DNA of 64,000 nt from Antedon bifida. Its lineage: Eukaryota; Echinodermata; Crinoidea; Comatulida; Antedonidae. The DNA lies in assembly GCA_963402885.1 (NCBI GenBank), contig OY727094.1, forward strand, positions 33,978,501 through 34,042,500, given 5' to 3'. How positions within the stretch are numbered: position 1 is the stretch's first letter; each line of letters opens with the position of its first letter. Of this stretch, positions 50,201 to 61,100 are shown one piece after another. The position numbers and the translations under genes are program-made. The notes below the pieces were generated by a model, which had not been told where the DNA came from, did no database searches, and worked only from the letters and a program-made list of their open reading frames with translations.

Positions 50201-50615
50201 GCTAATCATATACCGACTCTACGTCACATTACCAACCATATCTAAAAGTAAAACGCAAGAAAAGAAGGACGGAGTGAAAACAAGACTAACCAACGCCATT
50301 GCTATATCGACTCTGCTAGGCTTGACATGGATCTTCGGATTCCTTTCCTTCGGGGGTTCTCGGTACGTCATGTCTGTCCTCTTCTGCATACTCAATCCTC
50401 TACAGGGCCTAGCGATATTTATTTTATTCGTTCTGCGCAGGAAAGAGAGCAGCAGGAAGCTGAAGAGCTGGTGGCATACTTGTTGCGCATGCGTACCTAG
50501 TTGTTGTAGGCGTCCAAGTTTGCCTGGCAGGGCAAAGACCTACAATGTTTCTGAAAAACCAACTTATACACAACAAATGTCTGAGGACACTACGTATGTT
50601 TCAGCAGTAAATTAA
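35252..50615 (+). CDS. adhesion G-protein-coupled receptor with duplicated HYR cassette
   Basis: Twenty exons encode 1119 residues: 35252-35318, 35981-36063, 36656-36865, 37342-37443, 42671-42791, 43192-43419, 43710-43792, 44450-44659, 45127-45228, 45845-45965, 46386-46613, 46860-46900, 47046-47189, 47339-47675, 47825-47988, 48267-48434, 48724-48839, 49058-49323, 49523-49589, 50114-50615. All are GT-AG and in phase. Order: signal peptide (1-22, TAIQIVVFVLVIFGVCC), two 248-residue cassettes each ending in a HYR domain, a GAIN domain, a GPS ending CKCTHLTSFAVL with expected self-cleavage between L790 and T791, then seven membrane segments and a ~60-residue tail with CCACVPSCC and an end at VSAVN. 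It is a plasma-membrane receptor of the adhesion (B2) class. Ligand and subfamily cannot be told. Confidence 0.93.
36887..37205 (+). mobile_element. MITE family B in unit 1, 3' end lost
   Basis: Starts TTAAAGATGTATTGTCCCCC. The matching inverse end present in unit 2 is missing here; the sequence diverges after AATGTTCAACAATT. Confidence 0.8.
37690..37891. mobile_element. hAT-type MITE, copy 2
   Basis: Terminal repeats CAGTGGCGTAACG and CGTTACGCCACTG, flanked by a perfect 8-bp duplication TCCCCAGG (37682-37689 and 37892-37899). This is the hallmark of hAT transposition. Located in the intron after GPCR exon 4. Confidence 0.93.
38272..42485. mobile_element. 4.2-kb non-autonomous element with long inverted repeats (MULE-like)
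   Basis: Left arm 38272-38466 and right arm 42222-42485 are inverse copies built of short subrepeats (CTATTATGGACA, GTCACCTATT, CAGCGCCCTCTAGTCCCTAT). The right arm carries one extra ~65-bp subunit. A 9-bp duplication GAGATGACG flanks it (38263-38271 and 42486-42494). Long arms with a 9-bp duplication are typical of Mutator-like elements. No transposase ORF is present, only a 62-residue frame; the 63- and 82-residue frames are translations of the arms. MITE family B is nested at 40046-40381 and an (ACGT)n run lies at 42176-42202. Confidence 0.85.
40046..40381 (-). mobile_element. MITE family B, complete copy nested in the 4.2-kb element
   Basis: Starts TTAAAGATGTATTGTCCCCC and ends with the inverse, GGGACAATACATCTTTAA. 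Interior phrases (AACCAAAAATCCATTGGC reversed, TTTGACCAAAAATTAGA) place it opposite to the copies in the two GPCR units. Confidence 0.88.
42905..43165. mobile_element. MITE family D (unit 1 copy)
   Basis: TTTGTCGAAATTGTTTTCAA and a long run of 'GTTTG/CAAAC' inverse phrases, ending AGTGTAGGCTAGTCTAAAC. The duplicate is at 46085-46340; a related element lies at 49647-50042. Confidence 0.65.
43192..43419 (+). other. HYR domain exon, first copy
   Basis: Codes KCPANYTSYVNPPVWDSP through TAKITCSATDKYGLSASC and EFNVYIA. 'C-A-T-D--G--A-C-F-V' is the HYR (hyalin repeat, Ig-like) core. The equivalent exon in the second unit is 46386-46613. Confidence 0.85.
44679..44990 (+). mobile_element. MITE family B in unit 2, both ends present
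   Basis: TTAAAGATGTATTGTCCCCC at the left and GGGGGACAATACATCTTTAA at the right. Orthologous within the duplication to the damaged copy at 36887. Confidence 0.9.
45372..45762 (+). repeat. 195-bp direct duplication inside unit 2
   Basis: Two head-to-tail copies starting CTCGGCCAAAGACAAGTCAG / CTCGCCAAAGACAAGTCAG and ending CACTGTAGCACAATGTTT. Each contains GAGATGACG (45466-45474 and 45660-45668), the unoccupied target of the 4.2-kb element. Confidence 0.88.
46085..46340. mobile_element. MITE family D (unit 2 copy)
   Basis: Nearly identical to 42905-43165, carried along by the duplication. Confidence 0.65.
46860..48434 (+). other. GAIN domain and GPS exons
   Basis: Exons 12-16, residues 518-803. 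NVTNENVNQVATGLETIT is the helical subdomain A. The beta-rich part follows through SASILGSLEVQLN and FEEPVAIQFNG. GPS cysteines C756, C774, C785 and C787, with CVYWDE, DWSSLGC and CKCTHLT, are all in place, so autoproteolysis is expected to be intact. Confidence 0.9.
48724..50615 (+). other. seven-transmembrane exons
   Basis: Exons 17-20. TM1 FLTIVTYLGCTVSIICLTI; TM2 LLSLSFSLFLLYVVFVCG; TM3 ALLHYFVLTSIAWTAVEA; TM4 GLPLIPVIVLVSV; TM5 YGVIVPTSIVVFCNTVMF; TM6 STLLGLTWIFGFLSF; TM7 LFCILNPLQGLAIFILF. WTAVEA, GLTWIFG and NPLQG are typical of the adhesion/secretin class. Confidence 0.93.
49647..50042. mobile_element. MITE family D-related repeat in the last GPCR intron
   Basis: TTGACAAACCAACTGGGAC, AGCCTTGTCTATCTCTAGT, TTCTGCAGTTTGCCGAAGTT and TTCTTGACAAACTCGGAGTT match the D copies; it ends CACCAGGCTTTAGG. 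It probably comprises two pieces. Confidence 0.55.
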
Positions 50616-50982
50616 AATCCACTTACAAAAATAGTCCGTAGTAAATCTGCACACGCTTCCTTGTAAACCCAGTCTAGGTTATAGATTGTATTAAATGATA
50701 CATTTAAAAAAAGATAAATATTGTGGCACACATTGCGTTTCCTACGTATAACACTTGATCTCAAAAACAAAAATCGAAACATCGACTGGTAGAAAATACA
50801 GACAGGGCAAATTTATTGTAAACCGTAATAAACGCATTTTAATATTTATCTTTTAAAAATAAGTTGCTATCAAACTCAGTTTGAAGAAGCATAACTAAAA
50901 TCTACACCTAATATTAAACTATTCTAGTTATATCAACTACAGTGTATATTTATGGACATGGAAACACAGCTTAATCTAGAAA

Positions 50983-50988
50983 AATAAA
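50983..50988 (+). promoter_or_regulatory. candidate polyadenylation signal of the GPCR gene
   Basis: AATAAA about 370 bases after the stop codon. Not proven to be used. Confidence 0.4.
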
Positions 50989-51405
50989 CTCCAAATTATT
51001 TTAATGAAAATGGTTTAAGAAGATCTCCCACACCTCGAAAAGCAGAAAAGATCCAGTGGTAAGGTTTAGTTGTCGCTATGGCATTGTCCCACGTTATCAA
51101 TTATTTCAAGCAAAGGTGGAGGCAAGGAAATCAGAATTGAACGCGACTCAGTGCTGTATCTCTACATACGATTATTTTCCCAGTATCAGTAAGGTGTCAG
51201 TATCATGTAACAGGCGATACATGTGAAACACATGTGATGCTGTATTAAGAATCTACATTCTGTCCCAGGTTTAGACTAAGTTAAACGAATATCACATGGT
51301 AGGATTTTTTCTTTTAAAATCATTTTCCGTAAATAATAACAACAATGTGCTCAGGGATCACAGCACAAACTTTAAGATCACATTTACAGTAGTCGACAGC
51401 GACTT

Positions 51406-51589
51406 TAAGCTTGGTTCCCACTAGAACGTAACGCAAGGACGTAAACGCAACGCAAGCGTTTTAACCAATGACAAGCGAAGTTATAGACAGTTAGCAATCA
51501 CAAGCGAATAAGCCATCGCTTGTGATTGGTCAATTCACTTGCGTTGCGTTACGTCCTTGCGTTGCGTCGCTAGTGGGAACCACGCTTTA
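51406..51589. mobile_element. CG-rich palindromic MITE, complete copy
   Basis: AAGCTTGGTTCCCACTAG at the left against CTAGTGGGAACCACGCTT at the right, with GTAACGCAAGGACGT and its inverse ACGTCCTTGCGTT inside. The whole 184 bp can fold as one hairpin. Confidence 0.85.
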
Positions 51590-52590
51590 TGGATTGTAGT
51601 TACCGGTAGGCTATTAAGGGTATCATAAATTACTTTTATAATAGATGTTTCTTTAATTTGTTAATCTAACTAACAATGTTATTGTTTTTGTTTGTTGTGC
51701 TGTAGTATTAATACTAATAGTAAAGCATTTTAAATGTAATTCTACTTTTATTTCTATTCTATTATTTGAATTAGAATTAGAATGAATGTTGTTAAAACAA
51801 CAATAATTAATAGTTGGCTACAAACGAATACAAGAATTATTATTCAATTTGTCTACATAAGTCATTATTATGATTACGAAAATAAGATGTTTCTTGTGGA
51901 TAGAGGCACGACGTTCTGTTTTTTACCAGCGGTGATTACCGCCGGTAAAATTTGTATATAATGGCACATTAAATAAATAAAATCAGTGAAAATTGGCTAA
52001 TTTCAAGATTTATTACATATATAGACTAATAATATATTACATACAATCTTTCATTTGAACTTGAGAATGCATGACCCCATGGAGTTGAAGCGACATCTTC
52101 CTCCTTTTTAGCGTAATTTTGCTTTCAATTATTTACAACAAATAACACGTGCTATTAAACGTATTATTGGTCCATCATTGGCTTTCGTAACCATACCCTA
52201 CAAAACACATACACTTGTTTGCTATACTGAGATAAAATTTACAATTTATCTGTTCTTAGACAGATTAGTAGAAAATATACCGTACAAATATAGGATAAAA
52301 AAGCTAAATGAAAAGTTAGAAATGTAGCAGAGTTTCAGTAAAATCGACGTCCACAGTTAAAATCATAACATTAGTTTTTAAGAAATGCAAACAAAATCGA
52401 ACTCGAGAGATTTATGCTGGATAAGATACTGTCACATCTTTGTAAACCACTTTGGAAACTGATGATGACCACACGGACCAATGTTGACCACTGGGATGCG
52501 TCAATGGCGTATCTCAGTGTGTTGCCATAACTCGAAATCTCATCTATGTGTGCGCAATCTCGATATGCGGCAGTTAGTGTTGCCATAACT

Positions 52591-52815
52591 CATCTCATCT
52601 CTTTTAATTAATGTCTGATCCCGATATGAGGCATTTTGTGCTGCTATATTCATCTCATCTCTTTTAATGTCTGATCCCGATATGAGGCATTTTGTGCTGC
52701 TATATTCATCTCATCTCTTTTAATGTCTGATCCTGATATGAGGCATTTTGTGCTGCTATATTCATCTCATCTCTTTAAATGTCTGATCTCGATATGAGGC
52801 ATTTTGAGGTCTACT
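52591..52815. repeat. 56-bp tandem repeat, four copies
   Basis: The unit is CATCTCATCTCTTTTAATGT followed by CTGATCCCGATATGAGGCAT and TTTGTGCTGCTATATT. It recurs at 52591 (with a 4-bp insertion), 52651, 52707 and 52763, and abuts the 3' end of the Cys-rich ORF. Confidence 0.9.
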
Positions 52816-53095
52816 TTAAAATTTCAACACAATTAAAACAACACATGAAACACTGTAAACAACAAAGGCAGCAAGTGAGACAAGATCCACATAGAAGAAC
52901 ACGGTCCCCTTCAGTCCTTACGCTGTCAGCCTCATTCTCATAATCATAGTCAGTTGCTCCTGAATAATGTGGTTGAATATCAACAGGCTTATTGCCGAAA
53001 TCTGTAGCTCCGTAAAGTTTATCTGGATGTTTGTTACCAAGCAGTGGTACCTGGCCTGACTCACTGGCAACACTGACGCCGTGGTTCGACTCCAT
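52811..53095 (-). CDS. putative small cysteine-rich protein
   Basis: A single reading frame of 94 residues runs from an ATG at 53095 to a stop at 52811. The first ~65 residues are polar and acidic (SGATDYDYENEADSVRTEGD). The end is LLCGSCLTCCLCCLQCF followed by MCCFNCVEILK, ten cysteines in 26 residues. Such a C-terminal cysteine cluster could be a palmitoylated or membrane-associated tail, but I do not recognise the family. For a real gene: no stop for 94 codons, non-repetitive composition and a sharply different tail. Against: no splice or promoter evidence and a repeat immediately after the stop. It may also be the last exon of a longer gene. Confidence 0.45.
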   Translation of the reverse strand: MESNHGVSVASESGQVPLLGNKHPDKLYGATDFGNKPVDIQPHYSGATDYDYENEADSVRTEGDRVLLCGSCLTCCLCCLQCFMCCFNCVEILK

Positions 53096-53099
53096 AATG

Positions 53100-55180
53100 T
53101 TACGTTACCGTATCAAAGCATATCCTGGAACGATTTGGTAGCCAAACGAAATATGTACAAAATGAACGTGAACACCACCAAAGTAACACACTAAGCCTAT
53201 ACAGTAGTACTGTTTTCATATACGCCAAAATGGTATACTACCGACATACAGTATCATATCGGCTACTCTTTACGGTATCGAGTGACGGATAACGTTTATC
53301 TAACAGCAATTGAATAAATTCTAAAGTTCAATGAATATTGATAGTGATGTTCTAGATTAATACTGTGTGTATTAGATATGATTTGTAATAATTATTATGT
53401 TGATTCAACCTAAAAAAATGGTGGTTGCCGGAAGGTGGGTGGGGCTGGGGGTTGTTGTTGAGGAGGGTGGGGGATTGGTGTTTACTGATTACGGTCTATG
53501 CTATAATAACATTCACTTTTTAGTAAGTAACGTACGCTAAAATGTTGGTTATATGAATCGTATAGACTATAGTGTTGAATCTACCAGCATTAAACTGGCG
53601 TGAATAATCATTTATACATAATACAGGAGGTCTATATCTTTCACAACAGAAACACTAATCTCGATAAGCGTTTTGATCAACTAAATTCTATTAACAAAAA
53701 AACAAAACAAAAAAACAGTTAATTTATGTTTTCAGTAGTAGAAATAAAACGACGGCCATTTTTTAAAATAACTTGTTTTTCGTCGATTTACAAATTGTTT
53801 TGTTTTGTGTACAAGTATATTGACATTGTTATGTATGTAAATGATTATTTTTATTCCAACAATAAATATTAATTTCTCATCATGTGACCGGACCCTTTAT
53901 CTTGTGCGTTGTATTAGTGTTGTTGCATCATTTTCATTTTTGAAACGTTACATGATATGTCATTACGTCATATTTGAAAACGAAAAAAACATAAAAGAAT
54001 AAAAGTGGAGGAACACTACAAAATATCGAGGAGAAAAAAAACTACTCTCGTACTTCTTTTTTCAAAAATAAAGTACGAACAATCTGCCCGCTCTTATTTG
54101 TTCACAATGTGTGTATTACTTGCTGAATGATACCAAGGCAATCTAACAACAGGATGCTGAGCTCTGGAGATTAAATGGTTTATCTGTGGCTGCGACACGA
54201 TCAGTTCCACGCCGCTTAATAGACACCGTGCGTCGCGGAAAATACATACACAGTACAGTACTGTTTGGTAGTAGTCGCAGCCAGACATAAGATCAAAAGA
54301 CTTGTTACGAGTTCCCATCTTGGCAAGGCGAGCTCAGTGTCATCGCCTTGATGATACACACCGCGTTATTGATCGCTCTCACAGTACTCTAACCAAACTC
54401 GCATTACGGACACAAAACACTTTTTTGTTTGTTTTTTTTAATTTCAGAGTCGTTAATCCTTTCATATCATTTACCCAAAACAGAGAATACCCTACAAACG
54501 TTTAACCAACATATAATGCTGCTATTTCATTCTTTAAAAAATGCGATATAAAATTATTTACTTTTACTAAATATATTCTTTGATATATAATATCTAGTTA
54601 TAATATTTCAAAAAATTAATGGAATGGTAAACAATGTATTTATCGACTGGTGATAACCAGAAAACCAAAACCATAAAAGCAATAATACTTTTAAAATGTG
54701 ATTCTATTATCTGCCCAGTGCCTCATCATCACAGGTCTTGGAACAGGAAGACACTATGATACACATAGCCTATGTGTTCAATATTTATTTGTAATACATG
54801 GAATTATTAAAGATGGATAAAGGTTTTGGAATACATTAAGTCACATGGTCTTTTTAAATTAAATATTTCTATTTCATTTACCTATAAAAAAAAAACACCC
54901 CAACATTACACCATTCAAATTCTTCATTAGCTAAATTACAATTTCTATTATTACTAAAAATGCTGTATATATATAAAAGTTCTAATTACAAAAAACCCCT
55001 ATTTAATTAATTCTTCATTTCATTTCATTATTATAGAAAGACCAATAGCATGTTCAACTTTCACCTCACTTTAAAAAATGTATGTTTTTTTATGTGAAAA
55101 CGGTGGGTTTACAACTTCATATAGACATTGGTGGTGAACTTTAACCTCTTTAGGTCACTTGGTAATGATGACCTTTGACC
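53100..55180. other. intergenic region between the Cys-rich ORF and PGD
   Basis: No gene supported. The minus-strand 74-residue frame at 54094-54318 is not repetitive but has no recognisable domain and no clear context. The remainder is AT-rich. Confidence 0.4.
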
Positions 55181-55182
55181 AT

Positions 55183-58100
55183 TTATGCATTGTAGGTGCT
55201 TGAGGAGACATTTCCACCATGACCGGTCCAGTTGGTGTGTACAAACTTGCCAGGGCTGGCTAAAAGCTCATAGGTGTGTGCACCAAAATAATCTCGCTGA
55301 GCCTGCGAAAAAAAAGTAGTTTGACAAAAAAAGTGTGATGTGCCCAATGGTAGTGATATACTCAAATATGGTAGTGATATGACATCATCATGTTCATATA
55401 TGGGCACATCACTTTTTTTATCACATAAAATTTGATGACCAGTGTAGACCAAAAGTAGATTGAGCAAGTGCTTACCTGTATAAGATTGGCAGGAAGCCTA
55501 GCTGACCTGTAGCCATCAAAGAATGCCAGAGCAGTGCTGAATGCTGGTGTTGGGATGCCAAGGAGCACGGCCTGAGACACTACTTTACGCCAAGCCTTCT
55601 GGCATTTCAGAATCTCTGTCTTGAAGAAATCGTCAAGCAGAAGGTTTCGCAAAGAGGCATTCTTCTCAAATGCTTCTTTGATGTTTCCAAGAAAACGACT
55701 TTGAAAAAACAAAAATATTTATAACACCTAAAATACTTCTTGAAACTAAATAACATGATAATCAAACATCTATATTGGGGCAAAAAAAATGATCACAAAG
55801 GCAGAAAAAATAACAATTTTAAAGTAACATACCTTCTGATGATGCAGCCTCCACGCCACATGAGGGCAATGCCACCATAGTTAAGAGTCCAGTTGAACTC
55901 TTTTGCAGCCTCTCGCATCAGCATAAAGCCTTGGGCATATGATACAATCTTTGAGGCATACAAAGCCTAGAAATTAAAGAAAGTGATTAAAAGTTTCTGA
56001 GTGTTTTGGGAGAGTTGTTTTGCAGAATGTATTAATTTCTAGGGGGAAAAAACAATGCATCATATGTACCTGTCTAATGTCCTCAATAAACGCCTTTTTG
56101 TCGCCATCATATTTAGTAACTTCTGGGCCCGACAGTTGCGTGCTTGCCGTTACTCTTTCATCCTTGAGGGAAGACAAACAACGAGCAAATACAGCTTCAC
56201 CTGCAAAGGAATAACAACAAAAAAATGCTGTAACACATATTCTGCAGAACAGTCCTTTCTGAAGAAAGTAAAACAGAAGACTCTGTACTTTTTCTACGTA
56301 CCGATAAGGGTTACAGGCATACCATACTCCAATGCAGAAATAGCAGTCCATTTACCAGTTCCTTTCTGAATAACAAAATTTTAAAAAATCAAATAGATTG
56401 TAAAGTACAGATTGAAAGAAGGGGAAGGAGGAGGTGGATTTGTAAAGCTCTGTCTACACTATCAAACTAGTGTGATGTGCCCAAATATGGTAGTGATATG
56501 ACATCATCATGTCCATATATGGGCACATCACATTTTTTTGTTTAATGGTGTAAACAGAGCTTTAGATAAATAAAAGGCAGATAAAACTATAACAAATCAT
56601 GTTTGCTATGACATTACATGTTATAATATGTAACATGGTAAAACAGTTTTCTTGTTTGCATTAATTATCAAGCGTAGAGGGGCTCAGTAAATGATTTACC
56701 TGTCCAGCTGCGTCCTTGATTTTTTCCACCAAGTATTCGCCATCTACATCTTTGTAGGCCAGAATGTCTTTTGTTATTTCAATAAGGAATGAATCTAATT
56801 CTCCTTTGTTCCATTCTGTGAACACCTGCAAGTAGATGATATTCAAAAATGCATGTGTCTATTTGATTTGCATACAACTACATTAATATGATGCATTATG
56901 GGAGGTGAAGTGAAGGAGGCTACAACTAAATTGTCCAACCATATGGGATAAAAATGTGATTGTGTATCTGACCTCGCTCATTTCTCCAGGACTCATACCG
57001 AGGGCGTCCTTCATCAAACTGTAAGCTTCGCAAATAAGCTGCATGTCTCCATACTCAATTCCGTTATGGACCATCTTTACAAAATGTCCGGCACCATCTT
57101 CCCCAACCTAAACAAATTCAAACAATTTAAAAATCTATGTCATTGCACTAATTGTATTTAGACTTAAAAATAGATAAAATTAGTTAATTACAAAACCCTT
57201 TAATAATATATTTGAATATATTTAATTTATCTCATTCTTGGATTGTATAAAAGATAAAAAATATGTGTACAGTATGAGTGTATGTTATGGTCGTTTATTT
57301 GACCTGACCCGTAGTCTTGCTTACCCAATCACAGCACGGTTCACTGCCGACCTTTGCTGCAATACCTTGAAAGATGTCTTTGATATGAGGCCTGTGGAAT
57401 AAATAAAAAACAACATCAGTAAAGTATTCCATTTTAACTACTACTGTATTTTAACTACTACTGTACTTTCCCTACAGACTACGCCCTACAACTTGCCCTA
57501 CACAACCACTACTACTTGCCCTACAGACTACTACTTTCCCTACACAACCACTACTACTTGCCCTACACAACCACTACTACTTGCCCTACACCCTACTACT
57601 TGCCCTACACAACCAATACTACTTGCCCTACAGACTACTACTTGCCCTACACAACCAATACTACTTGCCCTACACAACCAATACTACTTGCCCTACACAA
57701 CCAATACTACTTGCCCTACACAACCAATACTACTTGCCCTACACAACCAATACTACTTGCCCTACACAACCAATACTACTTGCCCTACACAGCCAATACT
57801 ACTTGCCCTACAGACTACTACTGACCCTACACATCCACTACTTTCCCTACCAACTACTAATTCAAATAAAAATAATAAGATTACCAAGCTTCTGGCTCTC
57901 CACCAGGCATCAGGGAAGGTCCGTAGCGGGCACCATCCTCACCGCCACTCACTCCACTACCAACAAACAACAGGCCTTTTTCTTTTAGGCTTTTATGACG
58001 TCGCTTTAAACGAGAAAACAAGTATCTTGTACTACAGGTTATACTAATAAGGTTATACATGGTAAAGTACTATTACATTATAAACTGTAGGAGAGTCCTA

Positions 58101-61100
58101 CTGTTACTTTAAGTAAGGGACCTCGATTTTTCTTTGAAAACACATACTATCCCCAAAAATCAACATTTCTACTCACCCTTGAGTCTGTGTATTCAGAATT
58201 ACCACCATCAATGATGATGTCACCCTTCTCAAGTAATGGTACCTAGAAAATAAGATCATATTTGATGTATATTACATCTATATTTTATCAACGTTTGTTA
58301 GTTCTTAACTTTGACTTAAGCTGTAAGGTCAAGAAAATTGAAGCAGCTCACCAGTTGGTCAATAAAGGCATCCACTGCTGACCCGGCCTTGACCAGCATC
58401 ATTACACGTCGTGGCTTCTTCAATTTCTTCACCATCTCATCCAGTGAGCGTGCACCAATGATTTTAGTGCCTTTTGCTTCGTTTGCAAGGAACTTATCAA
58501 CCTTCTCAACCGTACGGTTGTATGCACATACCTAGAAATAAAGTCATTCTATTAGTCTTTTTCTTTTATACATTTTAAATTATTAGGGCAGAAAAGATTT
58601 TTATAAATACAGAGTAGAACTATTCTTTGGGACACCTCTATTCAGGGGACACCTCTATTCAGGGGACACCTCTATTCAGGGGACACTCCTAATTAGAGTT
58701 TGTGAAACAAACCAGGGGCAATCAAATATGTTTTAGCACTACAGTCAACCCCTATTCAGGAGACATCTCTATTAAAGGTAAAAAGGCAAATGAGACTGAT
58801 TCTTACCACAAAGCCATGGTCGTTCATGTTTAGAATAAGATTCTGACCCTGCAAATACAAAAGAAAACTACAGTAATAATGTGATGGGCCCAAATAAGGT
58901 AATGATATGTCCAAATTTGGTAGTGATATGTCCAAATATGGTAGTGATATGCCCAAATATGGTAGTGATGTGACATCATCATGTCCATATATGGGCACAT
59001 CACATTTTTTTGTCACATAAAGTTTGATAGTGTTGACAGAGCTTAAAAATACTATGAAATATGAAAATAATATAATAACAAAATTCTTACCATGACGGCC
59101 AAACCAATTAGAGCAATATCAGCTCTGAAAGAAAAATAAATGATATGATTAACACTGTAGAGAGTATAAAATGAAGGCTTTTAAAATAAATGATATGATT
59201 AACACTGTAGAGAGTATAAAATGAAGGGTTTTAAAATAAATGATATGATTAACACTGTAGAGAGTATAAAATGAAGGGTTTTAAAATAAATATTTTTTAA
59301 ATGTAATAAAAAAAATAAAGTTAGGTCATATAGGTAGGTAAAAAAAAGTCAGCAAACATTTCTTTTTATCAAATATTTGATCAACATTCCAGAAGAATTT
59401 AAATTCACAATAAACTGATTATTTAAGATAAAAGTTTGCAGTATTATTAGGTTATTACTATTACAATGTAGGAAAAACCACAAGAATCTATACAATACAC
59501 AATCAATAGACTTTCTACAGTAATTTATAATAATAAGAGTTTATTTTTTGGTAACTGTATAAATAGTTTTTTTTAAGCCAATTGTGATTAGGTAAAAAGA
59601 TCAATCACACATCATCTTAATTTACGTTACTGCAGGAATGGTAAAGCTCTGTCTACACTATCAAACTTTATGTGACAACAAAATATGATGTGCCTATTAT
59701 ATGGAAATCATGACATCATATCACTACCATATTTAACCATATCACTACCATATTTGGGCACATCACACTTTTTATTAGTCAAACTAATTTGATAGTGTAG
59801 ACAGAGCTTTAGAGTGGCTGAAACAAGATTTTACCATTTTCTTTTTCTCTATGATGAAACTAAATTCACTGAGTCCAACACCATACAGCTGAATCCATTA
59901 ACGTTGTTAATCAATTGTCAATTGCCAATCCAAAAGCCATTTAAAAATCTATGCTGGATTCATGACATTAGCAATAATAATAGTAGCATACAGTACTACT
60001 GTGTATACTGTAGGTAATAATTATGTTAAGCATTGGTGCGTAGGATATCCCAACTCAATTAAATATGTTATGCTATTTTATTAGACAGTGGTTTGGAAAA
60101 ACAAAATGTATAAACTGTTTTCTCCAGACAGAGTTGTGTGTGTAGGCTTACTAAGTAATAGTGCATACCTTATTTTGTTGCACAATTGTTATTATGTACC
60201 GTATATGATCAGAGCAATGAATAGGGTTCATTGTATGTAAAAGTTTGTGTATTCATTATTTTATAAATAATACATTTTTCGATTTTTCTTTCAACAAGCA
60301 AAATTATATAGTAGATAAACAAATATTTAAAAAAAAATATATATAAATCGGTATAGGGTTTGTTCTGGCACTTGTAGAAGGAAGTGAATTAAAATAAAAA
60401 CCATTTCCTTGTAGTGGTATGACTAGTAAAAATGAATGGGTGAAAGTATTGCGAGACCTTAAATTTAATATATTGTAGTTTCATAAAAAGTTTTAATTCT
60501 AAATTTCTTCACAGCAGTGACTATTTTACGTTTGGAATAACAAATTTATAGGGATTCCAGACATTGAAAATGAAACATAATTATTACCGTACTGTATATG
60601 ACCCGGGTATACCTGTACAGTATACCCCATCCACTCATTTTTTGCAAAGTTTTGTACCCAGGCTAACAACCAACCATCCCACCTCCCCTCTCACAGGCTA
60701 TTGACTATACAGTATTTATTCAATAAAAAACAATTTAAATCTGCTAGGTGTTATCAGTAGTAACTGTAGCTCAATATCCTGGTGTATACAAGTGCAGAGT
60801 CATTCACAACAAATCTGATGCCAGATTATGGATACAATGGCCGATTCTTATATCATTGTATTGTACCTGTATTGTTGCACTATAATTGCTTCCTGGCTGA
60901 AAAGCTTTTTGAATATAAAAGGTAAAGGGAAAGACGCAAACAGAATAGGCCTAGTTCGTTGTTTCTTGTTTGGATTTCTTATAAATAATATAAAAAATGG
61001 AAAAATTAGTTTTGTAATTATGAGGTACGTTACAATCTGTTTTTCTGAAAGATTTAAAGATGGGGAATGTGATAGACATAGAGAAACTTGAAAGGCATTT

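Noticed and set aside
54094..54318. 74-residue reverse ORF
   Set aside because: Non-repetitive but with no recognised domain, splice context or neighbour support; kept out of the gene list.
57493..58047. Long Pro/Thr/Tyr-rich ORFs of up to 184 residues
   Set aside because: Translation of the 23-bp minisatellite and, at the end, the wrong strand of PGD exon 6.
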